From Oscillospiraceae bacterium (lineage in GTDB: Bacteria > Bacillota > Clostridia > Oscillospirales > Ruminococcaceae), in assembly GCA_018110825.1 (NCBI GenBank), contig JAGBCL010000095.1, forward strand, positions 392,563 to 456,562: DNA of 64,000 nucleotides. Reading direction: 5' to 3'. The notes under the pieces were generated by a model. The model saw nothing but the letters and a program-made list of their open reading frames with translations, made no database searches and was not told the DNA's origin. Positions within the stretch are counted from its first letter, which is position 1. Each line of letters opens with the position of its first letter. This document shows positions 9,137 to 17,801 of this stretch, in pieces. A program made the position numbers and the translations under genes.

Positions 9137-9281
9137 GTTTTGCGCAAGCAAAACTTGAGAGGGGTTGAGGGGAGTTGTTCCCTCACGCACACAAACTCTT
9201 TTTGAGTTTGTATAAGTGCGCCCTTCGGGATATTTGGTTTGTTTGTTCCAAGATTATTGATTAGTGCAAACCAAATATCCC
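9137..9281. repeat. Hairpin cluster between mobilisation genes
   Basis: GTTTTGC-GCAA-GCAAAAC forms a hairpin at 9137-9154. A 15-bp inverted repeat, GGGATATTTGGTTTG (9227-9241) with its complement at 9267-9281, has a 25-nt loop. Such structures in a mobilizable element could serve as a terminator or as part of the transfer or recombination site. Function is not shown by the sequence. Confidence 0.5.
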
Positions 9282-9355
9282 ACAGCGAAGCTGTCCCTCC
9301 TGCATATGCAGTGAGGCAAATTTGATTGATTTTATGAAAGAGAGGAAAATATATT

Positions 9356-9760
9356 ATGGCAAGAAAATTTGATATAGGCGAAATGAAAGCGAAGCTTGCA
9401 AAATATGATGAACGAAAAAGGGAAACAGAAAAAGCTTTGTCGAAGATAGAGACTTCCCGAAAAGAGCTTGTAGCAAAGATTGCTGCCGAGGAAAGAAAAG
9501 AGCGTACTCATAATCTTTGTGAGGTGGGTGGGCTTGTTTACAAGTATTTCGGTGAAAACCTTACGGGTGAACAATTTAAGAATATTCTTGATGTGCTGTT
9601 TAAGATGAACGGCGTGCAGGAGTTCGTCAATGTCGAAAAGGACAAGCGTGCTTTGGCTGAAATTGAAAGGATTGAGAATATCACTTCTGATGTCGATGAG
9701 GAAGAAAATACAGAAACAGAACCGAGTGGTTATCTTGGTTCGGGAAGAGTTAGTGCTTAA
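9356..9760 (+). CDS. Small coiled-coil mobilisation accessory protein
   Basis: 134 aa, start ATG behind AGAGAGGA. The first half is a charged helix (KAKLAKYDERKRETEKALSKIETSRKELVAK), probably coiled coil. It is followed by EERKERTHNLCEVGGLVYKYFG, a pattern seen in small MobC/DUF3847-like proteins of Firmicute mobile elements. These are thought to help the relaxase at oriT or to control copy number. It lies between relaxase and recombinase, as in other integrative mobilizable elements. The family call is tentative. Confidence 0.55.
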   Translation: MARKFDIGEMKAKLAKYDERKRETEKALSKIETSRKELVAKIAAEERKERTHNLCEVGGLVYKYFGENLTGEQFKNILDVLFKMNGVQEFVNVEKDKRALAEIERIENITSDVDEEENTETEPSGYLGSGRVSA

Positions 9761-9775
9761 TGCAGGGAGGATAAA

Positions 9776-10003
9776 TTGAGAAGAAATGTGTTACTTACAA
9801 ATACCGCCATAGAAAACAATTCTATGATTGGCGAAAAATCAGAGCCGAATATTGAAATTCCAACCGATTGTTTGGATGAATTTGTAACTGCTATGAAAAT
9901 TGGCTATTACAAAGAATTTTACAAGCAGGGACTTATTACTTCCGAACAGCTTGAACAGTTGATTTCAATGCAGGGTAAGTTATCTGTGGAAAAAGCAGCT
10001 TAA
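9776..10003 (+). CDS. Small mobile-element protein of unknown function
   Basis: 75 aa from a TTG start, with an AGGGAGGA ribosome binding site at 9764-9771. The C-terminal half (MKIGYYKEFYKQGLITSEQLEQLISMQ) is a short SHOCT-like helical motif found in small proteins encoded just before serine recombinases in Firmicute elements. Role unknown. An internal ATG near 9823 is an alternative start. Confidence 0.5.
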   Translation: MRRNVLLTNTAIENNSMIGEKSEPNIEIPTDCLDEFVTAMKIGYYKEFYKQGLITSEQLEQLISMQGKLSVEKAA

Positions 10004-10128
10004 TTAAAATCCCCTGCATATTCTGTTCTGAAATTCTAATTTTCACATCTTGACTTTCGGCTGCTAAAGTGTTAAAATGTATGTGCAGGGGGATATTTTA
10101 TCCCCATAATATTGGGGGAAGGAGGACT

Positions 10129-11748
10129 ATGAATAACAAAATTAAGGTTGCGGCATACTGCCGTGTTTCTACGGATTATGAAGACCAATTAAATTCGCTT
10201 TCAACGCAGATTAAGTATTTCACTGAATACATAAGCAATCACGATGGCTGGGAACTTATTGAGGTTTACTATGACGAAGGCATAACGGGAACGTCAGTTA
10301 AAAAGCGTGACGGTTTCAACAGAATGATTAAGGATTGCGAAAACGGAAAAATCAACTTGATACTTACAAAAGAGGTTTCACGTTTTGCAAGAAATACCGT
10401 TGATACTCTTTGTTTCACCCGTAAGCTTTCATCGCTTGGCATAGGCGTTATCTTTATGAATGATGGTATTGATACCCGCGATAAAGACGGTGAGCTTCGA
10501 TTGACGATTATGGCTTCTATTGCTCAGGAGGAAAGCCGAAAGGTTTCCGAAAGAGTAAAATGGGGCATAAAGCGTCGAATGGAAAATGGCGTCATTCTTG
10601 GCTGCGGACGAATATGCGGATATAAGGTGGAAAATAAACAGATGGTAATTATTCCTGATGAAGCGGAAATTGTACAAAAAATTTTTCACACATATTTATA
10701 TGATGGTAAGGGCGCTAACACCATTGCGAGAGAACTTAATAATCAGGGACTGCGTACCGTTAACGGAAAGATGTGGTGCTCTCAGGCAATACTTCGTATT
10801 CTGCGAAATGAAAAATATGTAGGAGATTTGACGCAGTGCAAAGTATATTGTACCGATTATCTTACCAAGAAAATGGTCAGAAATCACGGAGAAAATCCTG
10901 ACAAGCCTCTAATTACCGTTTCGGAACATCACGATGGTATTATCCCCCGTGAACTCTGGGATGAGGTTCAGGCAGAACTGGAGCACAGAGGAAGGCTTAC
11001 CAAGGAAGGAATGAAACATTCCAAAACACATTGGCACAGCGACAAGATTTTCTGCGGAAAATGCGGAAAGCCTTATCATATCAACGGTAAGCACACTTAC
11101 AGAAACAGGCTTCTTCGATGCTCCAACAGGGCACGCTACGGAAAAACAGTACAAATTGATGAACACGGCAATACGGTTGGCTGTGATAATGAAAGTGTAA
11201 ACGAAAATGTTCTTGAGTGCTGTATAAAGCACGTTTTGGAAAAGGTAAAGTATTGCCGAAAGGATATTGAGCTTCGCTTAATTGAAGAAATAAAACTGGT
11301 GCAGAAATTTTCCAAAAAATCAGATACAAAAAAGCTTAAAAATGAAATTGAGCATTTAAAAGAGAAAAAGCGCAATGCGATTGACCTTATGCTTGAGGGT
11401 TTGATTTCGAAAGATGACCTGAAACAGCAAACGGAATTTTATGAATGTGAAATCACACGTCTTACCGAAGAAATTGCCAGAAACAAAAACATAGAGCATA
11501 CACATAAGGAGCAGCTTGAACGGATTCAGGAGTACATCGATATGGTCAATCAAACAGAAAATCTCGATACAGACAGTACCGAGATTTACAAAAATATGCT
11601 TGATAGGATAAATGTCTATGGGGGTAATGTGCTGGAGGTTTATCTTACCTGTATACCGTTTGGATTTCGTGTGAACTATCGTGTGGAACGCTGTTCAAGA
11701 ATAGGCAAATTTGATGTTTTTGTTGATGATTGCTGTATAGCTGCTTAG
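10129..11748 (+). CDS. Large serine recombinase
   Basis: 539 aa from the ATG behind GGAAGGAGGACT. It integrates and excises the element by serine-mediated strand exchange. The N-terminal resolvase domain has YCRVSTD with catalytic Ser14, then KEVSRFARNTVDTL and MASIAQEESRKVSERVKWG. A recombinase domain follows (GANTIARELNNQGL, WCSQAILRILRNEKYVGD). Next come a zinc ribbon (FCGKCGKPYHIN, LRCSNRA) and a long C-terminal coiled coil. All expected parts are present, so it looks functional. It is the last gene of the mobilizable element. Confidence 0.95.
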   Translation: MNNKIKVAAYCRVSTDYEDQLNSLSTQIKYFTEYISNHDGWELIEVYYDEGITGTSVKKRDGFNRMIKDCENGKINLILTKEVSRFARNTVDTLCFTRKLSSLGIGVIFMNDGIDTRDKDGELRLTIMASIAQEESRKVSERVKWGIKRRMENGVILGCGRICGYKVENKQMVIIPDEAEIVQKIFHTYLYDGKGANTIARELNNQGLRTVNGKMWCSQAILRILRNEKYVGDLTQCKVYCTDYLTKKMVRNHGENPDKPLITVSEHHDGIIPRELWDEVQAELEHRGRLTKEGMKHSKTHWHSDKIFCGKCGKPYHINGKHTYRNRLLRCSNRARYGKTVQIDEHGNTVGCDNESVNENVLECCIKHVLEKVKYCRKDIELRLIEEIKLVQKFSKKSDTKKLKNEIEHLKEKKRNAIDLMLEGLISKDDLKQQTEFYECEITRLTEEIARNKNIEHTHKEQLERIQEYIDMVNQTENLDTDSTEIYKNMLDRINVYGGNVLEVYLTCIPFGFRVNYRVERCSRIGKFDVFVDDCCIAA

Positions 11749-11760
11749 GTTGTGGTTTTG

Positions 11761-11847
11761 GTGCACAATGGTACTTTTGACAGCGGGGCTATCAGAAATC
11801 TTTGCGCTCTCCGAGGGGATGAGGCGATACGGCTTTATAAGAATTAG
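11761..11847 (+). pseudogene. Short 3' gene fragment after the recombinase
   Basis: A start-less frame ending at TAG 11845-11847 reads VHNGTFDSGAIRNLCALRGDEAIRLYKN. It has the composition of a real protein tail and may be what is left of a gene at the element's right junction. Family not recognised. Confidence 0.3.
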
Positions 11848-11861
11848 CAATGTCATAAATG

Positions 11862-13730
11862 TTATTTGTTTAATTTCGTAAAAAGAGATTTCCAAACATC
11901 CACATACTTGCTATCTATATCGCTTTTGCTTTTACTTTTGAGAATATTCTTTGCAGACTTCGCCATATCTACTTTCCAGCCTTTTTCTAAATCTATGGAA
12001 TATTTTTGAGCGAAGGCTTCAATTTGCGGGACAAGAGGAAGAGTATCATCATAATCATCTTCAAAGTCATCATCTTCAACAGTATTAAAAAGTCTAGATA
12101 TATATCTCTTTACAAGTATATATGGAATAATATCTTCGACCTCGCTGTTATCCATATTAGTTAGTGATTGAACATCGATAATTTTGGATTTGCTTTCTTT
12201 GTATAATCCAGATTGCAATTTATTGACGGCATCCTTACCGTTTTTATCTGAATCTACTATTACAAAGGGGAGTTCATCCGCCTTGCTACTAACTATACTT
12301 ACAACGCCAGATATTCCTTTTACGCCACCCGAAGGCATAAAGACAAGTTCCTGCTTAGGACAAATTATTTTTTCTTTTATTATGAATGTTTTTATCGCAT
12401 TTAAATAGTGCTGGTCAGAAGGACCTTCTACTACGATAGGTTGACATCCTTGCAATAAAATATCTGATACGCTTAAACCCATTGCAGCGTGTACAGCGTA
12501 GATTGAATGTTCGTTTAATGAAGCTGCTCCTTGTCTTAAATCGCTTGAAACAACTGTGTAACCTTCCTCATCCATATATACAACTCTGCATCTATCGATA
12601 TTTGTTGTATCAATAATAAACGGCGAATGTGTTGTATGTACGATTTGATTGTTTTCGGAAAGATTGTCAAAAAATTTCGACAGGTCTTTCTGCGCCATCG
12701 GGTGTAGCGTTAATCCAGCTTCGTCCAAAAGCAGTACTGAATTTTTATGTTGTTCTTGGCTTTCAACCAAGAAAATTAAATAAAAACTAATAAACCATTG
12801 CAAACCTGTACTACGCAATTCTAATGCAACTTCGTCTGGACGAATTTTATCAGACACCCAAATGTTAAAGTAATCACCGTCGGCTTCAAATCGAAATTTA
12901 TACTCTCCTTGATTCCACCAGTTTTTAAATTTGCGAGTAAGTTCTCCAGAAGCAGATTGCAATAAAATACTTCGTTGTTCTTTGTTTTTTTCCGCTTTCA
13001 ATATATCGTCTGGATTTGGAGTCGGATTCTGCGCTTTTGTACGCTCTTTTGCAATATCTTTGGGGTCTTTGCCTAATTCTAAAATTTCTTCTGGATTTAG
13101 TTTTACAAAATCAAAAAGTACACGTAAAGTTCGTACTTGTTCTTCGTTTGTATCAATGCCTGTTATAGTTTCACCATTCAACCATTTGACAACATAAGGT
13201 AAATATATTCTTGATGAAAGATTTCCATAATTAGAATAATAAACAAATTTAGGGATTTCATCTAATGTCACCTCGGTTAAGACCTTATTGAATTCTTCTT
13301 CAGAAACAATCTCTGTTTCTTCGCCATCCTCATTAGTTGAACAGATTTGATTTTGCAATGGGTATTTATCAAATCCGATTGTGCGATGACCGTCATAATA
13401 TTTTGAAACCGTAATAATGGTTTCTTTTTCAAATGTGCAGTTAGCTTTTTTAGATATAACTTCTTTGCTTTCTTCGTCAAGTATAAACTCTGCTTCAATA
13501 AACCTTACTTTTTGGATTTCGTTTCTTAATGAGCTTTGCTTTGATACAGGAAGGTCGTGCAAAACATCAATATTGCCTTCTCTTGCAGGATTTAATTTCC
13601 ATAACGCTAACAATACGTTAGACTTTCCAGACTCATTAACACCAACCAAAGTGGTAACATCATTACAATCTACCCAGCCGCTATCTTCAATAGAGCGGAA
13701 ATTTGTAACTCTAAAACGTAATAATTGCAT
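11862..13730 (-). CDS. OLD-family ATP-dependent endonuclease (AAA + Toprim)
   Basis: 622 aa. The ATPase part begins LRFRVTNFRSIEDSG, with Walker A GVNESGKS at residues 30-37. Walker B (LLLDEAGLTLHP) is followed by the H-loop (VHTTHSPFI). The C-terminal Toprim nuclease has PIVVEGPSDQHYL with the catalytic Glu, the FMPSGG turn and FVIVDSDKNG with the DxD pair. OLD nucleases, including GajA of the Gabija system, act in phage defence. No GajB-like helicase lies next to it. It starts 13 nt after the HpaII-like nuclease gene and is probably cotranscribed with that RM module. Confidence 0.9.
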   Translation of the reverse strand: MQLLRFRVTNFRSIEDSGWVDCNDVTTLVGVNESGKSNVLLALWKLNPAREGNIDVLHDLPVSKQSSLRNEIQKVRFIEAEFILDEESKEVISKKANCTFEKETIITVSKYYDGHRTIGFDKYPLQNQICSTNEDGEETEIVSEEEFNKVLTEVTLDEIPKFVYYSNYGNLSSRIYLPYVVKWLNGETITGIDTNEEQVRTLRVLFDFVKLNPEEILELGKDPKDIAKERTKAQNPTPNPDDILKAEKNKEQRSILLQSASGELTRKFKNWWNQGEYKFRFEADGDYFNIWVSDKIRPDEVALELRSTGLQWFISFYLIFLVESQEQHKNSVLLLDEAGLTLHPMAQKDLSKFFDNLSENNQIVHTTHSPFIIDTTNIDRCRVVYMDEEGYTVVSSDLRQGAASLNEHSIYAVHAAMGLSVSDILLQGCQPIVVEGPSDQHYLNAIKTFIIKEKIICPKQELVFMPSGGVKGISGVVSIVSSKADELPFVIVDSDKNGKDAVNKLQSGLYKESKSKIIDVQSLTNMDNSEVEDIIPYILVKRYISRLFNTVEDDDFEDDYDDTLPLVPQIEAFAQKYSIDLEKGWKVDMAKSAKNILKSKSKSDIDSKYVDVWKSLFTKLNK

Positions 13731-13743
13731 AATTTGTCCTCCT

Positions 13744-14817
13744 CTACTTCACAAACCTAATCTGAACATTCAATTTCAAATACTGCTGTCCGTCAACTTC
13801 ATAAATATTACCAAAGCCGTGTTTGCTCTTGCTTGGAGTATCGAAACGTGTATTGGCATACATATAATTCTTGAAAGCATTGTGGTTATAAATGTGATAG
13901 CATACCACATCTCCATCGTCCTTGACAATGATATAACCGCCTGTTGCTTCGTAATCGCCTGTCCACATAGTGTTTGGCACCATTCCGAGAGCTATATTCG
14001 TAAGCATTTCCTTTGACTTATGACGCAGGAACACTTTGTTGTCAAGCGTTGATATTATGCCTGCTTCGGCAACCATATCGGTAAGTTCAGAAATACTATG
14101 AGACTTACCTTGATAGTAATACTTAATCATTTCAGCAAATACAGCAGGCATTTCTGTCATAACCATTTTAAGATTGAAATCAAGGGTTTTGTTATCCGTT
14201 TCAACAAATTCGATATCCGCACCTTTTGATGCAAGGAAATCAAACTTGTCCTTGAACTTCTTGAATTCATGGAATGTATTGATTTCATCATCAGTTAGCT
14301 TGTGTCCTATCACCTTATAAGTGAAATTTGTTGCTCCTGAAGCGTTGAAAAGAGTAGAGGGACTTCCAAGCTGAGATTTAATACTGAAACCAAAAGTATC
14401 GTCACGTCCGGACATAATATCGTGCACCATAAGACGAATATCCGCTTTGTCCTGTGATTTTGCTTTTAAGGTTTTACACTTGATTGATTCTGCAAAACCC
14501 CATACTTCGGGAAGCTCAAACGCTCCTTTGGTGTTTTTCTTTGCTTTTAAACCGGCAAGAAGCTTGTCCGTCTGTTCAACGAAAGAAGCAATGGGGATAC
14601 TGCATATTTCTTCGCCATTACCTGCGTTAATAACCTTTACTTCAGCTGTGCGGCAATATTCAAGAGTATCATTGCCCTGAGCGCGAATTACTTTAAGTAC
14701 ATCATAGTAAATATCGGGGATTTTATTTGTATCAGCGTCGGCAGCATACAGTTTACCGTCTGCCAAAAGCTTGAAAAGCGTATATAATTCGCTCCATTCT
14801 CCTACATTTCCTGTCAT
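13744..14817 (-). CDS. HpaII-family type II restriction endonuclease
   Basis: 357 aa, almost the length of R.HpaII. The N-terminus GEWSELYTLFKLLADGKLYAA matches the conserved start of the HpaII restriction enzyme family. The central DDTFGFSIKSQLGSPSTLFNASGATNF block fits its nuclease core (D..FSIKS). If the specificity is conserved it would cut CCGG, but I cannot verify this by alignment. Its operon partners are an m5C methyltransferase and a Vsr-like nickase, the same gene set as the Haemophilus HpaII system. Confidence 0.85.
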   Translation of the reverse strand: MTGNVGEWSELYTLFKLLADGKLYAADADTNKIPDIYYDVLKVIRAQGNDTLEYCRTAEVKVINAGNGEEICSIPIASFVEQTDKLLAGLKAKKNTKGAFELPEVWGFAESIKCKTLKAKSQDKADIRLMVHDIMSGRDDTFGFSIKSQLGSPSTLFNASGATNFTYKVIGHKLTDDEINTFHEFKKFKDKFDFLASKGADIEFVETDNKTLDFNLKMVMTEMPAVFAEMIKYYYQGKSHSISELTDMVAEAGIISTLDNKVFLRHKSKEMLTNIALGMVPNTMWTGDYEATGGYIIVKDDGDVVCYHIYNHNAFKNYMYANTRFDTPSKSKHGFGNIYEVDGQQYLKLNVQIRFVK

Positions 14818-14823
14818 AATCTT

Positions 14824-15105
14824 TTACCTGCTTTTTAAAAATTCATAATAGTGATTCATAGCAACGCTGTACATTCTATTTCCTTTGGTATCTTTTAAAT
14901 CAAAAAATCGGTTGGAAGTAATATCCTTCATCATTGAGTCAAATTCAATCGAAGAAGTGACATTATAAAGTTCTTTATCAATAACACCTTCCGAAAGCAT
15001 ATCCTTTGTAATTGCTCTTATTGCACGAGTGTATTTTCTTATAGAGCTTTCTGATAACTTTGTTGTTTCTTCAAGCCATTCTCTGAATAATTTCTCCATA
15101 TTCAC
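14824..15105 (-). CDS. Integrase-N-like small protein of the RM operon
   Basis: 93 aa. FREWLEETTKLSESSIRKYTRAIRAITKDML resembles the SAM-like N-terminal fold of phage integrases. The same fold occurs as a front domain of several restriction proteins. GNRMYSVAMNHYYEFLKSR at the end completes that domain. No catalytic domain follows, so it is free-standing here. It ends 6 nt before the nuclease start and lies 8 nt after the methyltransferase. It may help DNA binding by the nuclease, but its role is unknown. Confidence 0.65.
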   Translation of the reverse strand: MNMEKLFREWLEETTKLSESSIRKYTRAIRAITKDMLSEGVIDKELYNVTSSIEFDSMMKDITSNRFFDLKDTKGNRMYSVAMNHYYEFLKSR

Positions 15106-15113
15106 ACCTCATA

Positions 15114-16235
15114 TCATTTGTTGAGTTCAGCCAAGCACTTCTTCATAAACTTTGCCATTTCTTCAACAGCAGGGATTGTAACGGCATTACCGAACTGCTT
15201 GTATTTCGGACCGTCAGCAAGCTTTTCGGGGAAACTGAAATTATCTTCACCGGTCTTTTTATCAATGAAAGCGTAATTCACAAAACCTTGTAGTTTACCC
15301 CATTCTCTCGGTGTCATAGCTCTTATGCCTTTATCGTTAAGGGGAGTCTGCTTGGAAGCAACCACCTTACCAGCAACACCTTTCTTTGGGTCAATAACGA
15401 GATTACGCTCTTTTCCTGAGCCGCCTGTTGCAAGAATTGCGTTGGAAACAGGGTGTTCAATCTCGGGAAGGTTTACAATTTTATATCCGAATCCGTTGCC
15501 CTTGCTTTCGTGTCTTGATTTATGACGTTCAAGCGTTTCCACATATCCTGAGGAAAGGAAATATTTATCATCGGCATTCATTTCAAGCAAATCGTGCAAA
15601 TCCTCATAGATAGGCTTTTTTCTGCATGTCGGAAGCTCGTTCGGAAGGCTATCGACAATATCACCGAAATGTTTTCTGCTGAAACCCATGATATAAACTC
15701 TCGGTCTGTTCTGCGGAACACCGAAATTTCTGGAATTGCGCACAAAATCTCTCGCATTATAAATAAGTTTACCATTTTCATCTTTGGTTACACCGATAAC
15801 CTTATAATCAAGACCATTTACAAGAACATCGAGGATTGTTGCAAATGTCTTTCCTCGCTCATGAGTAATAAGATTATCCACATTTTCAAGCATAAATGCC
15901 TTTGGAGTAGTTCGTCTGAGCATTTCCGCAATATCAAAGAAAAGTGTACCCCTTGTCTTATCAAGAAATCCTTCTTGCTTACCTGCTCGGCTGAATGCCT
16001 GACAAGGAAAACCCGCAAGAAGTACATCATAATCTGTATCATCAACCTTTTGCTTGAATTCTTCGGTTGTTATATCATTCATAGGATTTTCACCGTAAAG
16101 GTGTTCATATGTAAGGCAAGCATTTTTATCAATTTCTGCCGACAGCACATTTTCAAAGCAGCCTGCAAGCTCATATCCACGACGTATACCACCGATACCG
16201 GCACAAAGGTCTATTGTTTTATATTTTTTAGGCAT
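15114..16235 (-). CDS. DNA (cytosine-5) methyltransferase of the HpaII-like system
   Basis: 373 aa from the ATG at 16235, behind CGAAGGAGAA. Motif I is DLCAGIGGIRRGYELAG and motif IV is AGFPCQAFSRAG with the catalytic Cys. Motif VI is MLENVDNL, motif VIII is NFGVPQNRPRVYIMGF, and the tail is TPREWGKLQGF and KQFGNAVTIPAVE. This is the protecting methylase of the cassette. It differs clearly in sequence from the two m5C enzymes at 1.7-3.8 kb, so the two modules were acquired independently. Confidence 0.95.
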   Translation of the reverse strand: MPKKYKTIDLCAGIGGIRRGYELAGCFENVLSAEIDKNACLTYEHLYGENPMNDITTEEFKQKVDDTDYDVLLAGFPCQAFSRAGKQEGFLDKTRGTLFFDIAEMLRRTTPKAFMLENVDNLITHERGKTFATILDVLVNGLDYKVIGVTKDENGKLIYNARDFVRNSRNFGVPQNRPRVYIMGFSRKHFGDIVDSLPNELPTCRKKPIYEDLHDLLEMNADDKYFLSSGYVETLERHKSRHESKGNGFGYKIVNLPEIEHPVSNAILATGGSGKERNLVIDPKKGVAGKVVASKQTPLNDKGIRAMTPREWGKLQGFVNYAFIDKKTGEDNFSFPEKLADGPKYKQFGNAVTIPAVEEMAKFMKKCLAELNK

Positions 16236-16237
16236 TT

Positions 16238-16669
16238 TTATTCTCCTTCGTAGTCCGCCTGAGTGCGAACTGCTTTTTCGATTATATCGGCACAATCCGA
16301 AAGTTTCTTTTTTATATCGTTACCCCAGAAGCGAAGAACAATCCAACCGTCAGCTTCAAGTGCTGCGGTAACTTCCTTATCTCGCTCCATATTGCGTTCT
16401 ATCTTAGGTATCCAGAATTCCTGATTGGATTTGAAATCCTTTTTGCGTTCTTCCCAGTTGTAGCCGTGCCAAAATTCGCTATCACAAAACACGGCAACCT
16501 TTTTGCCGATAAAGGCAATATCGGGTTTCCCGCAAACTGTTTTGACATTCTTTCTGTATCGCAAGCCTCTGCTCCAAAGTTCTTTCATCAGCATAACTTC
16601 TATTTTCGAGCCTTTACATTTGACTTGCTTCATATTGTAGCTGATTTGTTCTGGAGTTTTCTTGCTCAT
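16238..16669 (-). CDS. vsr: Vsr-like very-short-patch mismatch endonuclease
   Basis: 143 aa. Vsr nicks next to T:G mismatches produced by deamination of 5-methylcytosine, so it guards against the mutagenic cost of the methylase encoded 2 nt downstream. Visible signatures: MSKKTPEQISYNMKQVKCKGSKIE, LWSRGLRYRKNVKTVCGKPDIAF with the metal-binding Asp, and VFCDSEFWHGY. The ATG at 16669 is preferred. A GTG three codons upstream lies inside the AAGGTGA ribosome binding site. It is the first gene of the V-M-x-R-OLD operon. Confidence 0.92.
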   Translation of the reverse strand: MSKKTPEQISYNMKQVKCKGSKIEVMLMKELWSRGLRYRKNVKTVCGKPDIAFIGKKVAVFCDSEFWHGYNWEERKKDFKSNQEFWIPKIERNMERDKEVTAALEADGWIVLRFWGNDIKKKLSDCADIIEKAVRTQADYEGE

Positions 16670-16771
16670 ACAATTCACCTTGTCGTTTTTTGATTATATT
16701 TACTCCATTATATTATATCACAATTCATAAGAAAAAGCAACTGTCGAATTGTAGCTTTTCCCAAAAGCGAA

Positions 16772-16816
16772 ACCCCGTATCTAACGGATTTAATCGTCGG
16801 ATACGGGGTAATTTTT
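16772..16816. terminator. Strong hairpin with T-run
   Basis: ACCCCGTATC (16772-16781) pairs with GATACGGGGT (16800-16809), followed by AATTTTTTA on the plus strand. No intact plus-strand gene precedes it. Confidence 0.6.
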
Positions 16817-16932
16817 TACTTACCAAATTCAAGACTCATCACGAGCGTTATATCTTCCCGCTGATTTAGCCTTAAATACTTGCCATTAGCCTTCTGATAG
16901 ACTCTTGCCATTTCAAAGGTTATCGGGAATTC
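16816..16932 (-). pseudogene. 3' fragment of an unrecognised gene
   Basis: A frame reading ...ITFEMARVYQKANGKYLRLNQREDI then TLVMSLEFGK ends at TAA 16818-16816. The upstream part is broken by a stop near 16935. Protein-like composition and a defined end suggest a remnant. Family unknown. Confidence 0.35.
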
Positions 16933-17244
16933 TCATTGAATTGCTATCGGGGAACTAATCCCTAATACCAATGGCGGCGTGTAGGGGTGAGAGAAACGCA
17001 AAAATACCGCTTTACCAAAACTTAAACATTTCTCAAACAACTTAAATCATCTTTGCTGTATAACCAATCAATAACAATGATGTGTATACTACCTTTGCAC
17101 TAAAGCTTCTTTTTTAATGATTTCCTGTAAATTTCCTGTAAAATACAGAATGATATTGATTTTTTGGCTAAATTACGTGGCTTGGAGAAGTAATGTTCAT
17201 TTTCTGCCGTGGCAAACAAACATTATTCTATGCATTTCAATTCC
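16933..17244. other. Intergenic region without recognisable gene
   Basis: AT-rich. A short tandem repeat (ATTTCCTGTAA twice, about 17122-17144) is the only structure I see. Confidence 0.4.
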
Positions 17245-17703
17245 TCACTTCTTCAAATCCAGCACCATAAACACATCCGAGCGCTCATTTTCGTTGTACC
17301 TCTCCGCGTCAGCAAATCCAAATCTGCGGTACAAACCAATTGCTTTCGTGCTTGTGGAAAGGGAGTCAAGATACATCTTTCCGTACCCCATATCTTTTGC
17401 ATAATCAATAGCCTTACCCAGCAAGCGTTTTCCGTAACCCATACCGTGATATTTTTCCAACAGATATAGCGATTTCAGTTCACAGCTTGCATTATCAAGT
17501 TCCTTAACTCCAACCGCACCGATGATTTTACCACCGTCAAACATACACCAGAATGCCTTGAAACAGTGTTCAATGTCAAGATAAAAACCGTGTCGTGTCT
17601 GCAAATCCAAAGCACGTCCCGACTCTGGCAGGCATTGCTCCAGAAATTCAATCAGAAGTTGCTCAAATTCTTTTTGGTATTCTATAGGCTCAAAGCTTTG
17701 CAT
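17245..17703 (-). CDS. GNAT-family N-acetyltransferase
   Basis: 152 aa from the ATG at 17703, preceded by AAAGGA at suitable spacing. Upstream in-frame ATGs lack ribosome binding sites. The acetyl-CoA binding motif A is LKSLYLLEKYHGMGYGKRLLGKAIDYAKDMGY, with the Q/RxxGxG/A equivalent YHGMGYG. Motif B is AIGLYRRFGF. The substrate is unknown. It stands alone between the defence island and spoIIID. Confidence 0.88.
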   Translation of the reverse strand: MQSFEPIEYQKEFEQLLIEFLEQCLPESGRALDLQTRHGFYLDIEHCFKAFWCMFDGGKIIGAVGVKELDNASCELKSLYLLEKYHGMGYGKRLLGKAIDYAKDMGYGKMYLDSLSTSTKAIGLYRRFGFADAERYNENERSDVFMVLDLKK

Positions 17704-17801
17704 TTTATCACGTCCTTTTGCTGTTTTCATTATAGCAACAATAGAGAAAGTTGTCAATGATGAAGCCACTTCTGCATAAAGCGGAAGTGGCTTTGTAATG
17801 T

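Noticed and set aside
11862-13730. Gabija system
   Set aside because: The OLD protein could pass as GajA, but no UvrD-like GajB helicase gene lies next to it. The upstream gene is a HpaII-family nuclease.
15594-16253. A 219-codon plus-strand open frame
   Set aside because: It is the shadow of the HpaII-like system's methyltransferase. Its sequence is unlike any protein family and there is no RBS.
1-17000. CRISPR array or cas genes in the defence island
   Set aside because: No regularly spaced repeats and no Cas-like proteins were seen.
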